64,000 bases of DNA. Source: Flaccisagitta enflata. Lineage: Eukaryota > Chaetognatha > Sagittoidea > Aphragmophora. Shown here in pieces: positions 26,345 to 38,019 of the stretch. The position numbers and the translations under genes are program-made. The stretch is taken from contig OZ231128.1 in assembly GCA_965153355.1 (NCBI GenBank), forward strand, positions 50,716,001-50,780,000. Direction: 5' to 3'. Each line of letters starts with the position of its first letter. Position 1 is the stretch's first letter. The notes under the pieces are model-generated. The model was given only the letters and a program-made list of their open reading frames with translations, ran no database searches and had not been told where the DNA came from.

Positions 26345-26801
26345 GTCCACTACCATCTGTTGACCGTAGAGCAACACCAGTGATTCCTGTACTGAACCCT
26401 CATAGTGAAGGAGCAGAAACCACATTTTAAATATTTTCTAAGGATACTGTGTTTATTGTTGAAAATCCTTCGCGCTAAACCTGAGGTAAGTTTATAAGAT
26501 TTTGTATTTTCTCATGTACCTTTAACCAAGTTCTCTCTAATTACACTAAGACCAATAGTTGTTTAAGACAGGTAAATGCACATATGTAGTTTATGTTTGA
26601 CTGTGCACCATAGGTCCACCTTAGAGGGATTTCTTGAGTCACAGAACGGTCTGGTTAATATCATTTATTTCAACTATTATCATTAATCACAAACTACAAT
26701 ATGCAAATTTGTCAGTAGCTGATCGCTCTTCAGATTCCAACATGTTTGATCAAACCGGTTCAGAAATCTGACCCCTTCGAAATTTGACCCTTTGACATTA
26801 C

Positions 26802-26803
<2 letters not shown>

Positions 26804-26885
<82 letters not shown>
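26804..26885. repeat. CT microsatellite
   Basis: Uninterrupted CT tract, followed by a short GTCC/CATC tetranucleotide stretch (26920-26965). Confidence 0.97.
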
Positions 26886-26888
<3 letters not shown>

Positions 26889-26992
26889 TCCTGTGGGATA
26901 CAGGGGCGAATTTCCTTATGTCCGTCTGTCCGTCCGCACGACCATCCATCCATCCGTACGTCCCCCCCTAACTTTCTCAATTCTCAAATTCA

Positions 26993-27201
<209 letters not shown>

Positions 27202-27326
27202 TCAATAAGTCCGTGATGCACAGATTATTTTGCTCACGTATCCTAAGCAATCAACTGGGCGTGGACTTTTCTAGTTAAGTACACTCCACTCTATAATCCA
27301 CAATGACCGACGGTTGGTCTGTTGGT

Positions 27327-27366
27327 TTGTTGGTTGTTCTGTCTGTCTGTCTGTCTGTCTGTCTGT
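27327..27366. repeat. GTCT tetranucleotide array
   Basis: About eight GTCT units preceded by GGTTGGTCTGTTGGTTTG; a short GTCN-type array. Confidence 0.85.
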
Positions 27367-27384
27367 ACAACTTTGCATTTGCTG

Positions 27385-27450
27385 TTGAGCAGCGGCTCTG
27401 AGGGGGTTGATAACCTATGCTTTCACACATATGAATAAATTTCTTCTTCT

Positions 27451-27482
<32 letters not shown>

Positions 27483-27675
27483 TTCTTCTTCTTCTTCTTC
27501 TTCTTCTGCTTCTTCTTCTTCTTCTTCTTCTTCTTCTTCTTCTTCTTCTTCTTCTTCTTCTTCTTCTTCTTCTTCTTCTTCTTCTTCTTCTTCTTCTTCT
27601 TCTTCTTCTTCTCTTTCTTCTTCTTCTTCTTCTTCTTCTTCTTCTTCTTCTTCTTCTTCTTCTTCTTTATCCTCT

Positions 27676-27707
<32 letters not shown>

Positions 27708-27726
27708 TTCTTCTTCTTCTTCTTCT

Positions 27727-27761
<35 letters not shown>

Positions 27762-28292
27762 TTCTTTTTCTTCTTCTTCTTCTTCTTCTTCTTCTTCTTC
27801 TTCTTCTTCTTCTTCCTCCCCCCTTCAGACTCATGGCTGAAACCCAAGCCTCGAGAGTTAAATTCTTGCCTCCTTACCCAAATCTGTGCCCCAAGACTCT
27901 AGTTCCAGCCTTGAGACACTAACCCCAGCTTTGCTGCTGAAACCCCAACCTCTAGTCTCAAGCTCCAACCTCAAAGCTTAAACCCCAGCCTCAGGGCTCA
28001 CATTCCAGCCTCAAGGGTCAAATACTAGCCTGGCAAGGACCAACCCTTTTCAATTTCCTGGCGGCCCCAAAGGGGCTGATGACCTATGCTTTCACACATA
28101 TGGGTTAATTTTTGCCTCATAGCTCAAATCCTGGCCTCGTGGCTCCAATCTCAGCCTCATGGCTCAAATCCCGGCCTCATAACTTGAATCCAAGCCTCGA
28201 GTCTTGTATTCTTGCCTCAATGCTCCACGCTCAATACTCAAATTCCAGCATGGGTCATCAGCTCCTTCGGGGCCGCTGCCCCTCTTACCTCC
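27385..28292. mobile_element. GGGCAGCGGCCC-family elements, compound
   Basis: Two successive headers share GATAACCTATGCTTTCACAC or GATGACCTATGCTTTCACAC (27407 and 28077). Each is followed by repeats; the second carries degenerate ~20 bp GGCTCAAATCCCAGCCTCA-like units. The right boundary at 28251-28290 (GTCATCAGCTCC, CGGGGCCGCTGCCCC) is the inverted form of the header. A TTC microsatellite has expanded inside the first copy. Confidence 0.65.
27441..27815. repeat. TTC microsatellite
   Basis: About 375 bp of TTC with scattered interruptions; open frames over it are artefacts. Confidence 0.97.
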
Positions 28293-29619
28293 ACATCTAA
28301 CATACACTAACTTAGGGAAAACAGGCATCTGACGCCTTTGCAACAATTATACAGCAGATGTCGTCTATACTTGGAAATACGGGGGCCCTCATATCGTAAC
28401 TACCATTTGTGCCAATGAAATGAAACTGTGTGTGTGTAATGCTTATATCCTATAGGGTTGATGATGGGGTATGGCAGCTCTGTGGATAGAAAATTCTTTT
28501 GAATATACTAAATCATATCAACTCATAGGCGCAGCTGTCGGAATTGGTCTGGTGGTTAAGCTCATATGCTCAGTTTATTATGATCAGTTATTTAACTTTT
28601 GCAAAGGTTTCAAAGTTCGAGTCCCAGGTTGGTGTTTTGCAATTAAAGCAAACAGATGAAGCTGAAATTCTGCCATAAAAGTGATTGATCCTAATGTTTT
28701 ATACTAAAACTTTTGTTTGTAAGGTAAGCCGTAGGGGGATGCCATACCCAATCGTCAACCCCCTTAGGGTCTATACATAACATTAGCAAAATATCCGTCC
28801 CCTCATTGTACTCATGCTCAGGTAATGAGCTCCCCCGTATTTCCAAGTCTAGACGACATCTACTGTACATTTACTTATGGGTAATGGCAACCATCTGAGT
28901 CTTTTGCGACAATTTTGAATTACAAGATCTAGATAAGCTAAGTTTATAACCGACCCTTTCACCCGCGCGCGTATTAGTATGAATCCGGCCTTGTTGTGTT
29001 TCCTTTTAGTGGCGCGCCCCAATTTTCGCTGCAGACATTTAAGAAGTCTAAACCTGCGAGAGATTGCCCCGAGGCCTGGCAAAAAAGGCAAACATGGGAG
29101 AAACGTGATGACCTCTTGACTTTTGGGATGACCCCTTCCACCTTTAAAGCTGACCTCTTGATGGCCTTTTGGCCTGATGGTGGTAAACGCGTGACCTCAT
29201 TTCTGCGATATGTGCCAAACCCGGTGCACAATTTTGCGTCTATCAACATTGTTCTCAACTAATTTTTTGTGTAATTTATATAAAAGACATTTCAGACATT
29301 GGATCGCAATCAACAGTATTGTACTGCATCAATGTTCATCAATTTACAATGTGTCTGCTTCCAATAACAGATTTGATAGATTCGATGGTTTAAAAAATTG
29401 TTCAGCTGCTATGTGAAATAACCTCATGAGAATCTTTATTGAAATGTTAATGCCTTTTTTTATTTTTCCATAGTTGGAAACTTTGCATATTGACACACCA
29501 AACCAGCACACCCAGCTGACCTCGAAGCGCCGAGGCGCTCTCGCCTCCGATACGTAATTCATGCTAGGAATCAATGTGGATATAGATGGAGTAGAATATG
29601 AAATGTGTATTATAACCTT
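28293..29619. other. Non-coding, short repeat fragments
   Basis: No gene recognised. It contains a tRNA-like promoter pair at 28545-28624 (see findings). The word ACATAGCAG/GATGTCGTCTA near 28350 recurs inverted near 28850 with GGAAATACGGGGG, so 28350-28870 may be another foldback element. Confidence 0.4.
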
Positions 29620-29624
29620 TGGCG

Positions 29625-29856
29625 TTACATGGTCAGCGGTACCCGTGCCCTGCCTCAGTAGGTTGTGGTCGAAGTTGAGGGGGGAGTAGGGCAGCGGCCC
29701 AAAAGGGGTCGATGACCTATGCTTTCACACAGGGGAATTTTCTCCTCCTCCTTCTTCTCCTCCTCCTCCTCCGTTCCCCCTCCCCCCACCTCCAGGCCCA
29801 TATCTCAGCCTTGAAGCCCATATCCCAGCCTCGAGGCCCAAATCCCAGTCTTGATT
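29625..29856. mobile_element. GGGCAGCGGCCC-family element, left part
   Basis: GGTCAGCGGTACCCGTGCCC, then GTAGGGCAGCGGCCCAAAAG and TCGATGACCTATGCTTTCAC, a CTCCTTCTTCTCC stretch, then degenerate GAGGCCCAAATCCCAGCCT repeats. The right terminus is missing; the palindrome begins at its edge. Confidence 0.6.
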
Positions 29857-29869
29857 GTATTAATGAATA

Positions 29870-30451
29870 ACACCCTGAGCAGGAAATTTGGCACAAGTCC
29901 AATAAAACATCGGATAATTGTTTAAAACAGATCAAATCTGTTCAAAATATACCATGAATGCAAAGATATTGTAATTTTAAATGTGTAAAAGCCAAAAAGC
30001 AGTAATGAAGTTGAAAAATATTAATTCATTTTAAGGGAGTAGGGACTTTCTGCCGGGGATTTGATAATACGGTTTTTGATCGAACGGAAAACATTGATAA
30101 TGACTTGTTGATCAATTTTGCAGATTTTACCATGTATAAAGTGCTGCAAAGCATCAAAGGACTTAACTTGGTAACTGCTTGCTTAAGAGCTGCCCAGTAG
30201 TTCTCAATAGGCCTCAAGTATAAGTGTTTCCTTTCACCAAACTTTGCCGGTAAAAATCCATCAAAATATGATGCCGCCCCTTAGTTTGACGCCTTCCATG
30301 GGTAGGAGCAGTCATAAGACTGAGTAACGGCGCATTCTTATGTCCAGTAGAAGTAATCAGGAGATCATGTGTCAAATTTCAACTCACTGGGCCATCTAGA
30401 AGTATCCTTTTTGTGTCAATGTGTTTGTGCCAAATTTCCTGCACAGGGTGT
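29870..30451 (-). mobile_element. Decayed mariner-like transposon, TA-flanked
   Basis: Terminal inverted repeats ACACCCTGAGCAGGAAATTT and, at the other end, its near-perfect inverse (CAAATTTCCTGCACAGGGTG-T). They are flanked by TA at 29868-29869 and 30452-30453. Between them lies a transposase C-terminal remnant on the minus strand. At 582 bp it is too short to be autonomous. Confidence 0.8.
30026..30277 (-). pseudogene. DDE transposase C-terminal remnant
   Basis: Open frame including DGFLPAKFGERKHLYL followed by RPIENYWAALKQAVTK. The PIENxWxxLK signature follows the second catalytic aspartate region in Tc1/mariner-type DDE transposases, where it carries the third acidic residue (E of PIEN). 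The N-terminal DNA-binding and first catalytic parts are absent. A mirror copy lies at 37440-37703. Confidence 0.7.
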
Positions 30452-30653
30452 TAATGTCATTTTATGCATGTCTCAAATAAATGGAATGAACGGGACAACA
30501 ATTGATATGGCATGTTCAGGGTCGCACATCTCAGCTGGATCTCATTTAAGATGAGGAATTGATATTGCTTATTATTTTCATTATTTACTTTGAGATTGTT
30601 TAGAAAGTCATTGATAGTGTGCTAGAATATACTAAAAACAATAATATCCAATC

Positions 30654-30656
<3 letters not shown>

Positions 30657-30736
<80 letters not shown>

Positions 30737-30741
30737 GAGAT

Positions 30742-30823
<82 letters not shown>
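30657..30823. repeat. CT-GA microsatellite, self-complementary
   Basis: CT tract (30657-30735) followed by a GATAGA bridge and a GA tract (30747-30823). The halves are complementary and can form one long hairpin. Confidence 0.96.
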
Positions 30824-30825
<2 letters not shown>

Positions 30826-31151
30826 CGGTGGGGGAGAAAAAGAATATGGGTGAATTCCTTGCTTTACTCTTGACTGATGAATGCGTGAAAATGGGTTTTT
30901 ATGGCGAATGTCTTAAATTCTCGGCAATGATGTTGTTGACAGGTGAAACGCGTTTTGCTCGCGCTCGATTTCAGTTTAATCTGAAATCGAACATTGCACA
31001 TAAAAAAGCAGATAAACAAACATCATTTTTAAACTATTTACTGAAAGGTGGGCTGGTCTGAAAGCCTCCCGATCCCCTCTGCATCGCGGGAATGAATGAA
31101 TGAATGAATGAATTATATTTTGATTACAAACGACATTACATGAACCAAGTA

Positions 31152-32097
31152 CGTAAGCGCAGACCTGTACATTCTGTAGTAGCGAGTAGCGCCGCTACTC
31201 GGAAGATCAGGAGGTATCTCCGAAATTTTGAGAGAAAACAAGAAGAAGAAAGAAAGAAGAAAAAAAGAGAAAAGCAAAAAAAAAAAGAAAAAAAAAGAAG
31301 AGAAAAGAATAAAAAAATGAGAAAAAGAAAAAATAAGAGGCTAGTGAGATTGACTGACACAGTTGGGCAAACAGACAGATAAAAAGATAGTCAGACTGGT
31401 TGTAGAAAAGAAGTCAATATGAAATGTTTATTTACTATTATTCTGGAAGGTGTACACCTTTATTTTGTGATAAGAAAATAGATTAAGTCTTTTAATTCTA
31501 GAAACAGTAGTGACTATAGAAAAGATTATGTATATACACCGTCTTTGGATCGGACTGTAAAATGTAAAACCTTTATAGCTCATAAACCACTTGGAAAAAA
31601 GTCATGAAATTTTCAGTGAATATTGGTAACATGTGACGGTTTTTGCATGTCAAAGCTCAGATCATAGTATGGAAAGATGAAAGCAAAATAATGAAAGAAT
31701 ATCATTTTTAACACTTTTTCTCTATTATTTTCAGAAGGTATTTTTTCTAGAATATGGGAAAAGATATTCATAATTTAACATCTGTCATCAAAAATCAATC
31801 AAAGTTTTTGATGAAATGCAAACAATTTCAAGCAGAAAGAAAAACAACAATCTGAAATGGAAAAAATTAGTCTAATTAAAGATGGTTTTCTTTCAATATT
31901 TCTTTTCTACTTACCTATCTTTTTGCAAAAGCATCACACATGCCAATATTCACTAAAAATTTGTGATTTTTCTAGTGGTTTAGGAGCTATAAAGGTTTTG
32001 CATTTTACAGTCCGATCCAAAGACGTATAGATATGTCGGAAGGTTTGAGTGGGCAAATCCTGCTACTCGGAAGGAAAGCAGAATGTACAGGTCTGCG
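31152..32097. mobile_element. CTACTCGGAAG-family element, copy 2
   Basis: Left boundary has GTAGCGAGTAGCGCCGCTAC then TCGGAAG. The right boundary has TGCTACTCGGAAGGAAAG. Outside these lies a private inverted repeat: the inverse of CAGAATGTACAGGTCTGCG at 31158-31176 and the forward form at 32079-32097 (19 bp perfect). An A/G-rich stretch follows the left boundary as in copy 1. The MITE at 31537-32025 is nested inside. Confidence 0.65.
31537..32025. mobile_element. Foldback MITE, TA-flanked (left arm copy)
   Basis: Ends CACCGTCTTTGGATCGGACT and its inverse, with TA at 31535-31536 and 32026-32027. The inner arms also pair (TTTTCAGTGAATATTGG against its inverse). The right terminus has lost three bases compared with the mirror copy at 35399-35944. 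Confidence 0.82.
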
Positions 32098-32432
32098 TAA
32101 GCGTAGGAACCGGAGGATGGTCTGTAAAAGTCCTAAGACTTTTTTCCAACAGAGTCCCCATTAAAAGTCTGATGTATCACATGTGCTGTGAGCAATCCAG
32201 CGATGCATGTGCGGAAAAACCTGCAGCATTGTAAGTGTATTTTGTTATGATATTAAAAGCATACTTTTGGTTGATCCAGTAAAATCAAATTCTAACCATC
32301 TTTGAGCTAGTACTACAGATATAGTTAAGCAATCAATTCTCACCCGAAAAATCTCGAGTACTAAAGTAGTGCTTTCTCTTAATCTTTCAACATCTGACCA
32401 GACGACCATCGCAGTGGCTAAGATACGTGACA

Positions 32433-32511
32433 TTTTTAAGTTGCGGATACGCAACTTTAAAACCACTTTTCGGTCGGCCGGTCGGTCCGTCGGTCCGTCC
32501 ATCCAATCTGG
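32433..32511 (-). mobile_element. GTCN-array element, hairpin end
   Basis: Minus-strand end with hairpin AAGTTGCGTATCCGCAACTT and an adjoining GGTC/GTCC array. The mirror copy is at 34916-34994. Confidence 0.65.
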
Positions 32512-32742
32512 CAATTCTAGCTTTTATCGTTTAGAAATGGCATAAGAAATGGTAGAAACATTGTCATTATCAGTTTGCAATCTCATTGAAAAATGAGCAT
32601 TTTTACAAATTAGAAGATAACTCCTAAACCGTTTGAGATAAAGATCTGGGATCGGTCTAGAATAAAAGCGGCTTTTTTTTAGTCGAGTGGTAACTCGGGA
32701 AAACAATATCGTCGAGGACGGGGAACAGGGGCGGAATTGTGC

Positions 32743-32944
32743 GTTTTTTAGTCGCGGACACGCGACTCAACACCTTGCCGTGTCGGTCGGTCCGTCTGTC
32801 GGTCGGTCGGTCGGTCGGTCGGTCGGTCGGTCGGAAGGTCGGTCGGTCGGTCGGTCGGTCACATTTTTGAATTCCGAGCGGTTTTTGCTTTACTGCTCCT
32901 GCCCAACCGTCCGCGACTGGGCTGCCATGAATCCGGCCTTGTTC
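32743..32944 (-). mobile_element. GTCN-array element, full copy
   Basis: Read on the minus strand: AACAAGGCCGGATTCATGGC, CCAGTCGCGGACGGTTGGGC, an AAAACCGCTCGGAATTCAAA block, a GACC array, then ACACGGCAAGGTGTTGAGTC and the hairpin AGTCGCGTGTCCGCGACT with AAAAAA. The 5' word AGTCGCGGAC is the inverse of the 3' hairpin arm GTCCGCGACT (subterminal inverted repeat). Confidence 0.75.
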
Positions 32945-33569
32945 ATATTTCAACTTGTGCATTACGGAACCTCCGACAAACAGATGGATTAACGGATGGA
33001 TGGACTAACGGACGGACATAGCCTCATAAAGAATAGCCAAACAACAATAAATGCGATGTCATAGAAGGGGTATGGCCCATAATCGTGTTTGAAGATGGTC
33101 CATGGAAAAAATTTAGCTCTGAAACCCCTATAAATTGGCGCCGCCACTTGCCCCCTTTCCCATTATAAAACATAGGCAAAAATCTTTTTTTACATTTTCT
33201 ATGAGATATGAGGGGGGTGGCGGCGGCGATTTTTAGAAATCCCAGGACCAAATTATTGTTGTGGTTTATCTGTGTACATGATTTTGAGTCATATCCCTTT
33301 GATAGAGAACTTTCCTACGACTTTGCATGAACTCTTGTTATGCTAATAAAGAATCGCCAGTCCACGACTTGATAGAGAATGGAAAAAAAAATTAAGCAAC
33401 TGATCTTAGACTAATGGTAGACATAGACCAGAGGTCTAATTCAACTCCAACTCCCCGCCCTGTGAAAAGTCAATGGGTCAAGAATCTGAAAAAAAACGCC
33501 GAGATCATGTCAGGGTCAAGCCTCAAGTCCTCCAGTGGGCCCCTTCTTTTTCTTTCTTTGTTGTGGTTA

Positions 33570-33578
33570 TTGTTGTGG

Positions 33579-33622
<44 letters not shown>

Positions 33623-33624
33623 GC

Positions 33625-33670
<46 letters not shown>

Positions 33671-33682
33671 GCTGTTGTTGTT
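33570..33682. repeat. TTG microsatellite at palindrome axis
   Basis: TTG tract with two GCT interruptions; its partner AAC tract is at 33790-33833. Confidence 0.96.
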
Positions 33683-33788
33683 GAGTAGTATAGACCCTTT
33701 AGGAAGGGGCAAGGCATGCGACTCAACAACAACCAGCAACAACAAAACAGCAACAACAACAACAACAACAACCTTGTAAAACCAGATT

Positions 33789-33829
<41 letters not shown>

Positions 33830-33833
33830 CCAC
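33683..33833. repeat. Palindrome spacer and AAC tract
   Basis: A unique spacer (33683-33725) leads into imperfect AAC repeats and a pure AAC tract (33790-33833). The axis of symmetry falls in this segment. Confidence 0.8.
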
Positions 33834-34465
33834 AACAATAACCACAACAAAGAAAGAAAAAGAAGGGGCCCACTGGAGGACTTGAGGCTTGACCCTGACA
33901 TGATCTCGGCGTTTTTTTTCAGATTCTTGACCCATTGACTTTTCACAGGGCGGGGAGTTGGAGTTGAATTAGACCTCTGGTCTATGTCTACCATTAGTCT
34001 AAGATCAGTTGCTTAATTTTTTTTTCCATTCTCTATCAAGTCGTGGACTGGCGATTCTTTATTAGCATAACAAGAGTTCATGCAAAGTCGTAGGAAAGTT
34101 CTCTATCAAAGGGATATGACTCAAAATCATGTATACAGATAAACCACAACAAAAATTTGGTCCTGGGACCTCTAAAAATTGCCGCCGCCACCCCCCTCAT
34201 ATCTCATAGAAAATGTAAAAAAAGATTTTTGCCTATGTTTTATAATGGGAAAGGGGGCAAGTGGCGGCGCCAATTTATAGGGGTTTCAGAGCTAAATTTT
34301 TTCCATGGACCATCTTCAAACACGATTATGGGCCATACCCCTTCTATGACATCGCATTTATTGTTGTTTGGCTATTCTTTATGAGGCTATGTCCGTCCGT
34401 TAGTCCATCCATCCGTTAATCCATCTGTTTGTCGGAGGTTCCGTAATGCACAAGTTGAAATATGA

Positions 34466-34682
34466 ACAAGGCCGGATTCATGGCAGCCCAGTCGCGGACG
34501 GTTGGGCGGGAGCAGTAAAGCAAAAACCGGAATTCAAAAATGGTACCAAAAAGGCAGTGATTTATTTCAGAAAATCATAACCGACCGACCTACCGACCGA
34601 CCGTTCGACCGACCGACCGACCCGACCGACGGACCCAAACCGACACGGCAAGGTGTTGAGTCGCGTGTCCGCGACTAAAAAA
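34466..34682 (+). mobile_element. GTCN-array element, full copy (mirror)
   Basis: Mirror of 32743-32944. It has lost the CTCG of the GCTCGGAATTC block and carries an extra ~35 bp after GGAATTCAAAAATG. It ends in hairpin AGTCGCGTGTCCGCGACT plus AAAAAA. Confidence 0.75.
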
Positions 34683-34915
34683 CGCACAATTCCGCCCCTG
34701 TTCCCCGTCCTCGACGATATTGTTTTCCCGAGTTACCACTCGACTAAAAAAAAGCCGCTTTTATTCTAGACCGATCCCAGATCTTTATCTCAAACGGTTT
34801 AGGAGTTATCTTCTAATTTGTAAAAATGCTCATTTTTCAATGAGATTGCAAACTGATAATGACAATGTTTCTACCATTTCTTATGCCATTTCTAAACGAT
34901 AAAAGCTAGAATTGC

Positions 34916-34994
34916 CAGATTGGATGGACGGACCGACGGACCGACCGGCCGACCGAAAAGTGGTTTTAAAGTTGCGTATCCGCAACTTAAAAAT
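34916..34994 (+). mobile_element. GTCN-array element, hairpin end (mirror)
   Basis: Mirror of 32433-32511: GGAC/CGAC array, then hairpin AAGTTGCGTATCCGCAACTT and AAAAATG. Confidence 0.65.
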
Positions 34995-35398
34995 GTCACG
35001 TATCTTAGCCACTGCGATGGTCGTCTGGTCAGATGTTGAAAGATTAAGAGAAAGCACTACTTTAGTACTCGAGATTTTTCGGGTGAGAATTGATTGCTTA
35101 ACTATATCTGTAGTACTAGCTCAAAGATGGTTAGAATTTGATTTTACTGGATCAACCAAAAGTATGCTTTTAATATCATAACAAAATACACTTACAATGC
35201 TGCAGGTTTTTCCGCACATGCATCGCTGGATTGCTCACAGCACATGTGATACATCAGACTTTTAATGGGGACTCTGTTGGAAAAAAGTCTTAGGACTTTT
35301 ACAGACCATCCTCCGGTTCCTACGCTTACGCAGACCTGTACATTCTGCTTTCCTTCCGAGTAGCAGGATTTGCCCACTCAAACCTTCCGACATATCTA

Positions 35399-35944
35399 CA
35401 CCGTCTTTGGATCGGACTGTAAAATGCAAAACCTTTATAGCTCCTAAACCACCAGGAAAAAAATCATGAAATTTTCAGTGAATATTGGTGACATGTGACA
35501 GTTTTTGCATGTCAAAGTATAGAAAAGGTGAGGGAAAAAGAAATATTGAAAGAAAACCCATCTTTTAATTAGGATCAATTTTTTCCCATTTCCTTAGGAT
35601 GGAGTTGTCTTTATCTGCTTGAAATTGCTTTGCATTTCATCAAAAACTCTTGATTGATTTTTGATGACAGATGTTAAATTATGTATTATCTTTTTCCTGC
35701 ATATTCTTAGAAAAAAAAAACAGCTCCTTCTGAAAAATAATAGAGAAAAAAAAAGTTTTGCTTAAAAAATGGATATTCTTTCAATATTTTGCTTTCCCCT
35801 CATCTTTTCCATACTATGATCTGAGCTTTGACATGCAAAAACCGTCACATGTTACCAATATTCACTGAAAATTTCATGACTTTTTTCCAAGTGGTTTATG
35901 AGCTATAAAGGTTTTACATTTTACAGTCCGATCCAAAGACGGTG
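35399..35944. mobile_element. Foldback MITE, TA-flanked (right arm copy)
   Basis: Intact termini CACCGTCTTTGGATCGGACT and its inverse, with TA at 35397-35398 and 35945-35946. It is 57 bp longer than the left-arm copy, and the interior differs, so the two arms have evolved separately here. Confidence 0.85.
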
Positions 35945-36169
35945 TATATACATAATCTTTTCTATAGTCACTACTGTTTCTAGAATTAAAAGACTTAATC
36001 TATTTTCTTATCACAAAATAAAGGTGTACACCTTCCAGAATAATAGTAAATAAACATTTCATATTGACTTCTTTTCTACAACCAGTCTGACTATCTTTTT
36101 ATCTGTCTGTTTGCCCAACTGTGTCAGTCAATCTCACTAGCCTCTTATTTTTTCTTTTTCTCATTTTTT

Positions 36170-36410
36170 TATTCTTTTATCTTCTTCTTCTTTTTTGCTT
36201 TTTCTGTTTTGCTTTTTTTTCTTTGCTTTTTCTTCTTTGCTTTTTCTCCTTGTTTTCTTCTTCTTCTTCTTCTTTTTCTTTTTCTTTTTCTTTTTCTTTT
36301 TCTTTTTCTTTTTCTTTTTCTTTTTCTTCTCCTTCTTTTTCTTTTTCTTTTTCTTTTTCTTTTTTTCTTCTCTTTCCCTCTTTTCTTCTTCTTCTTCTTC
36401 TTCTTCTCTC
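36170..36410. repeat. CTT/TTTTC-rich tract
   Basis: Polypyrimidine low-complexity run, much longer than its partner near 31245-31335 in the left arm. Confidence 0.9.
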
Positions 36411-36815
36411 AAAAATTTCCGAGATACCTCCTGATCTTCCGAGTAGCGGCGCTACTCGCTACTACAGAATGTACAGGTCTGCGCTTACGTACTTGGTTCA
36501 TGTAATGTCGTTTGTAATCAAAATATAATTCATTCATTCATTCATTCATTCCCGCGATGCAGAGGGGATCGGGAGGCTTTCAGACCAGCCCACCTTTCAG
36601 TAAATAGTTTAAAAATGATGTTTGTTTATCTGCTTTTTTATGTGCAATGTTCGATTTCAGATTAAACTGAAATCGAGCGCGAGCAAAACGCGTTTCACCT
36701 GTCAACAACATCATTGCCGAGAATTTAAGACATTCGCCATAAAAACCCATTTTCACGCATTCATCAGTCAAGAGTAAAGCAAGGAATTCACCCATATTCT
36801 TTTTCTCCCCCACCG

Positions 36816-37017
<202 letters not shown>

Positions 37018-37221
37018 GATTGGATATTATTGTTTTTAGTATATTCTAGCACACTATCAATGACATTCTAAACAATCTCAAAGTAATAAGTTGTCAAATA
37101 ATAAGCAATATCAATTCCTCATCTTAAATGAGATCCAGCTAAGATGTGCGATCCTGAACATGCCATATCAATTGTTGTTCTATTCATGGCTCCATTTATT
37201 TGAGACATGCATAAAATGACA

Positions 37222-37315
37222 TTGTTCATTAATACACCACTTTTTTGCATGTTTTTATAGTTATTGCATCTCTGCCAATGCCAAAAACACGATTGGCCTT
37301 TATCAACACCCTCAT

Positions 37316-37365
<50 letters not shown>
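37222..37365. repeat. Direct repeat, inner copy
   Basis: TTCATTAATACACCACTTTT to a GA tract; nearly identical to 37860-38017. It is absent from the corresponding place in the left arm, so it was added to the right arm after the palindrome formed. Confidence 0.85.
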
Positions 37366-37439
37366 CCTGATTAGTTCTACTGGACATAAGAATGCGCCGT
37401 TACTCAGTCTTATGACTGCTCCTACCGATGGAAGGCGTC

Positions 37440-37703
37440 AAACTAAGGGGCGGCATCATATTTTGATGGATTTTTACCGGCAAAGTTTGGTGAAAGGAAA
37501 CACTTATACTTCAGGCCTATTGAGAACTACTGGGCAGCTCTTAAGCAAGCAGTTACCAAGTTAAGTCCTTTGATGCTTTGCAGCACTTTATACATGGTAA
37601 AATCTGCAAAATTGATCAACAAGTCATTATCAATGTTTTCCGTTCGATCAAAAACCGTATTATCAAATCCCCGGCAGAAAGTCCCTACTCCCTTAAAATG
37701 AAT
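37440..37703 (+). pseudogene. DDE transposase C-terminal remnant (mirror copy)
   Basis: Plus-strand mirror of 30026-30277 with YFRPIENYWAALKQAVTK. It reads to the stop after the PLK residues. Leucine before RPIEN is replaced by phenylalanine compared with the left copy. Confidence 0.7.
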
Positions 37704-37859
37704 TAATATTTTTCAACTTCATTACTGCTTTTTGGCTTTTACACATTTAAAATTACAATATCTTTGCATTCATGGTATATTTTGAACAGATTTGATCTGT
37801 TTTAAACAATTATCCGATGTTTTATTGGACTTGTGCCAAATTTCCTGCTCAGGGTGTTA

Positions 37860-37950
37860 TTCATTAATACACCACTTTTTTGCATGTTTTTATAGTTATT
37901 GCATCTCTGCCAATGCCAAAAACACGATTGGCCTTTATCAACACCCTCAT

Positions 37951-38017
<67 letters not shown>
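37860..38017. repeat. Direct repeat, outer copy
   Basis: Source-like copy of 37222-37365, lying across and beyond the palindrome edge. It ends in a GA microsatellite (37952-38016). Confidence 0.85.

Positions 38018-38019
<2 letters not shown>

Larger units (their letters stand above)
29857..33705. repeat. Left arm of ~8 kb palindrome
   Basis: The sequence is repeated in reverse complement at 33706-37872. Shared blocks include a mariner-like remnant, CT/GA arrays, the CTACTCGGAAG element with its nested MITE, and two GTCN-array elements. The axis lies near 33705, between a TTG tract and an AAC tract. The arms differ by substitutions, indels and microsatellite lengths. Confidence 0.93.
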
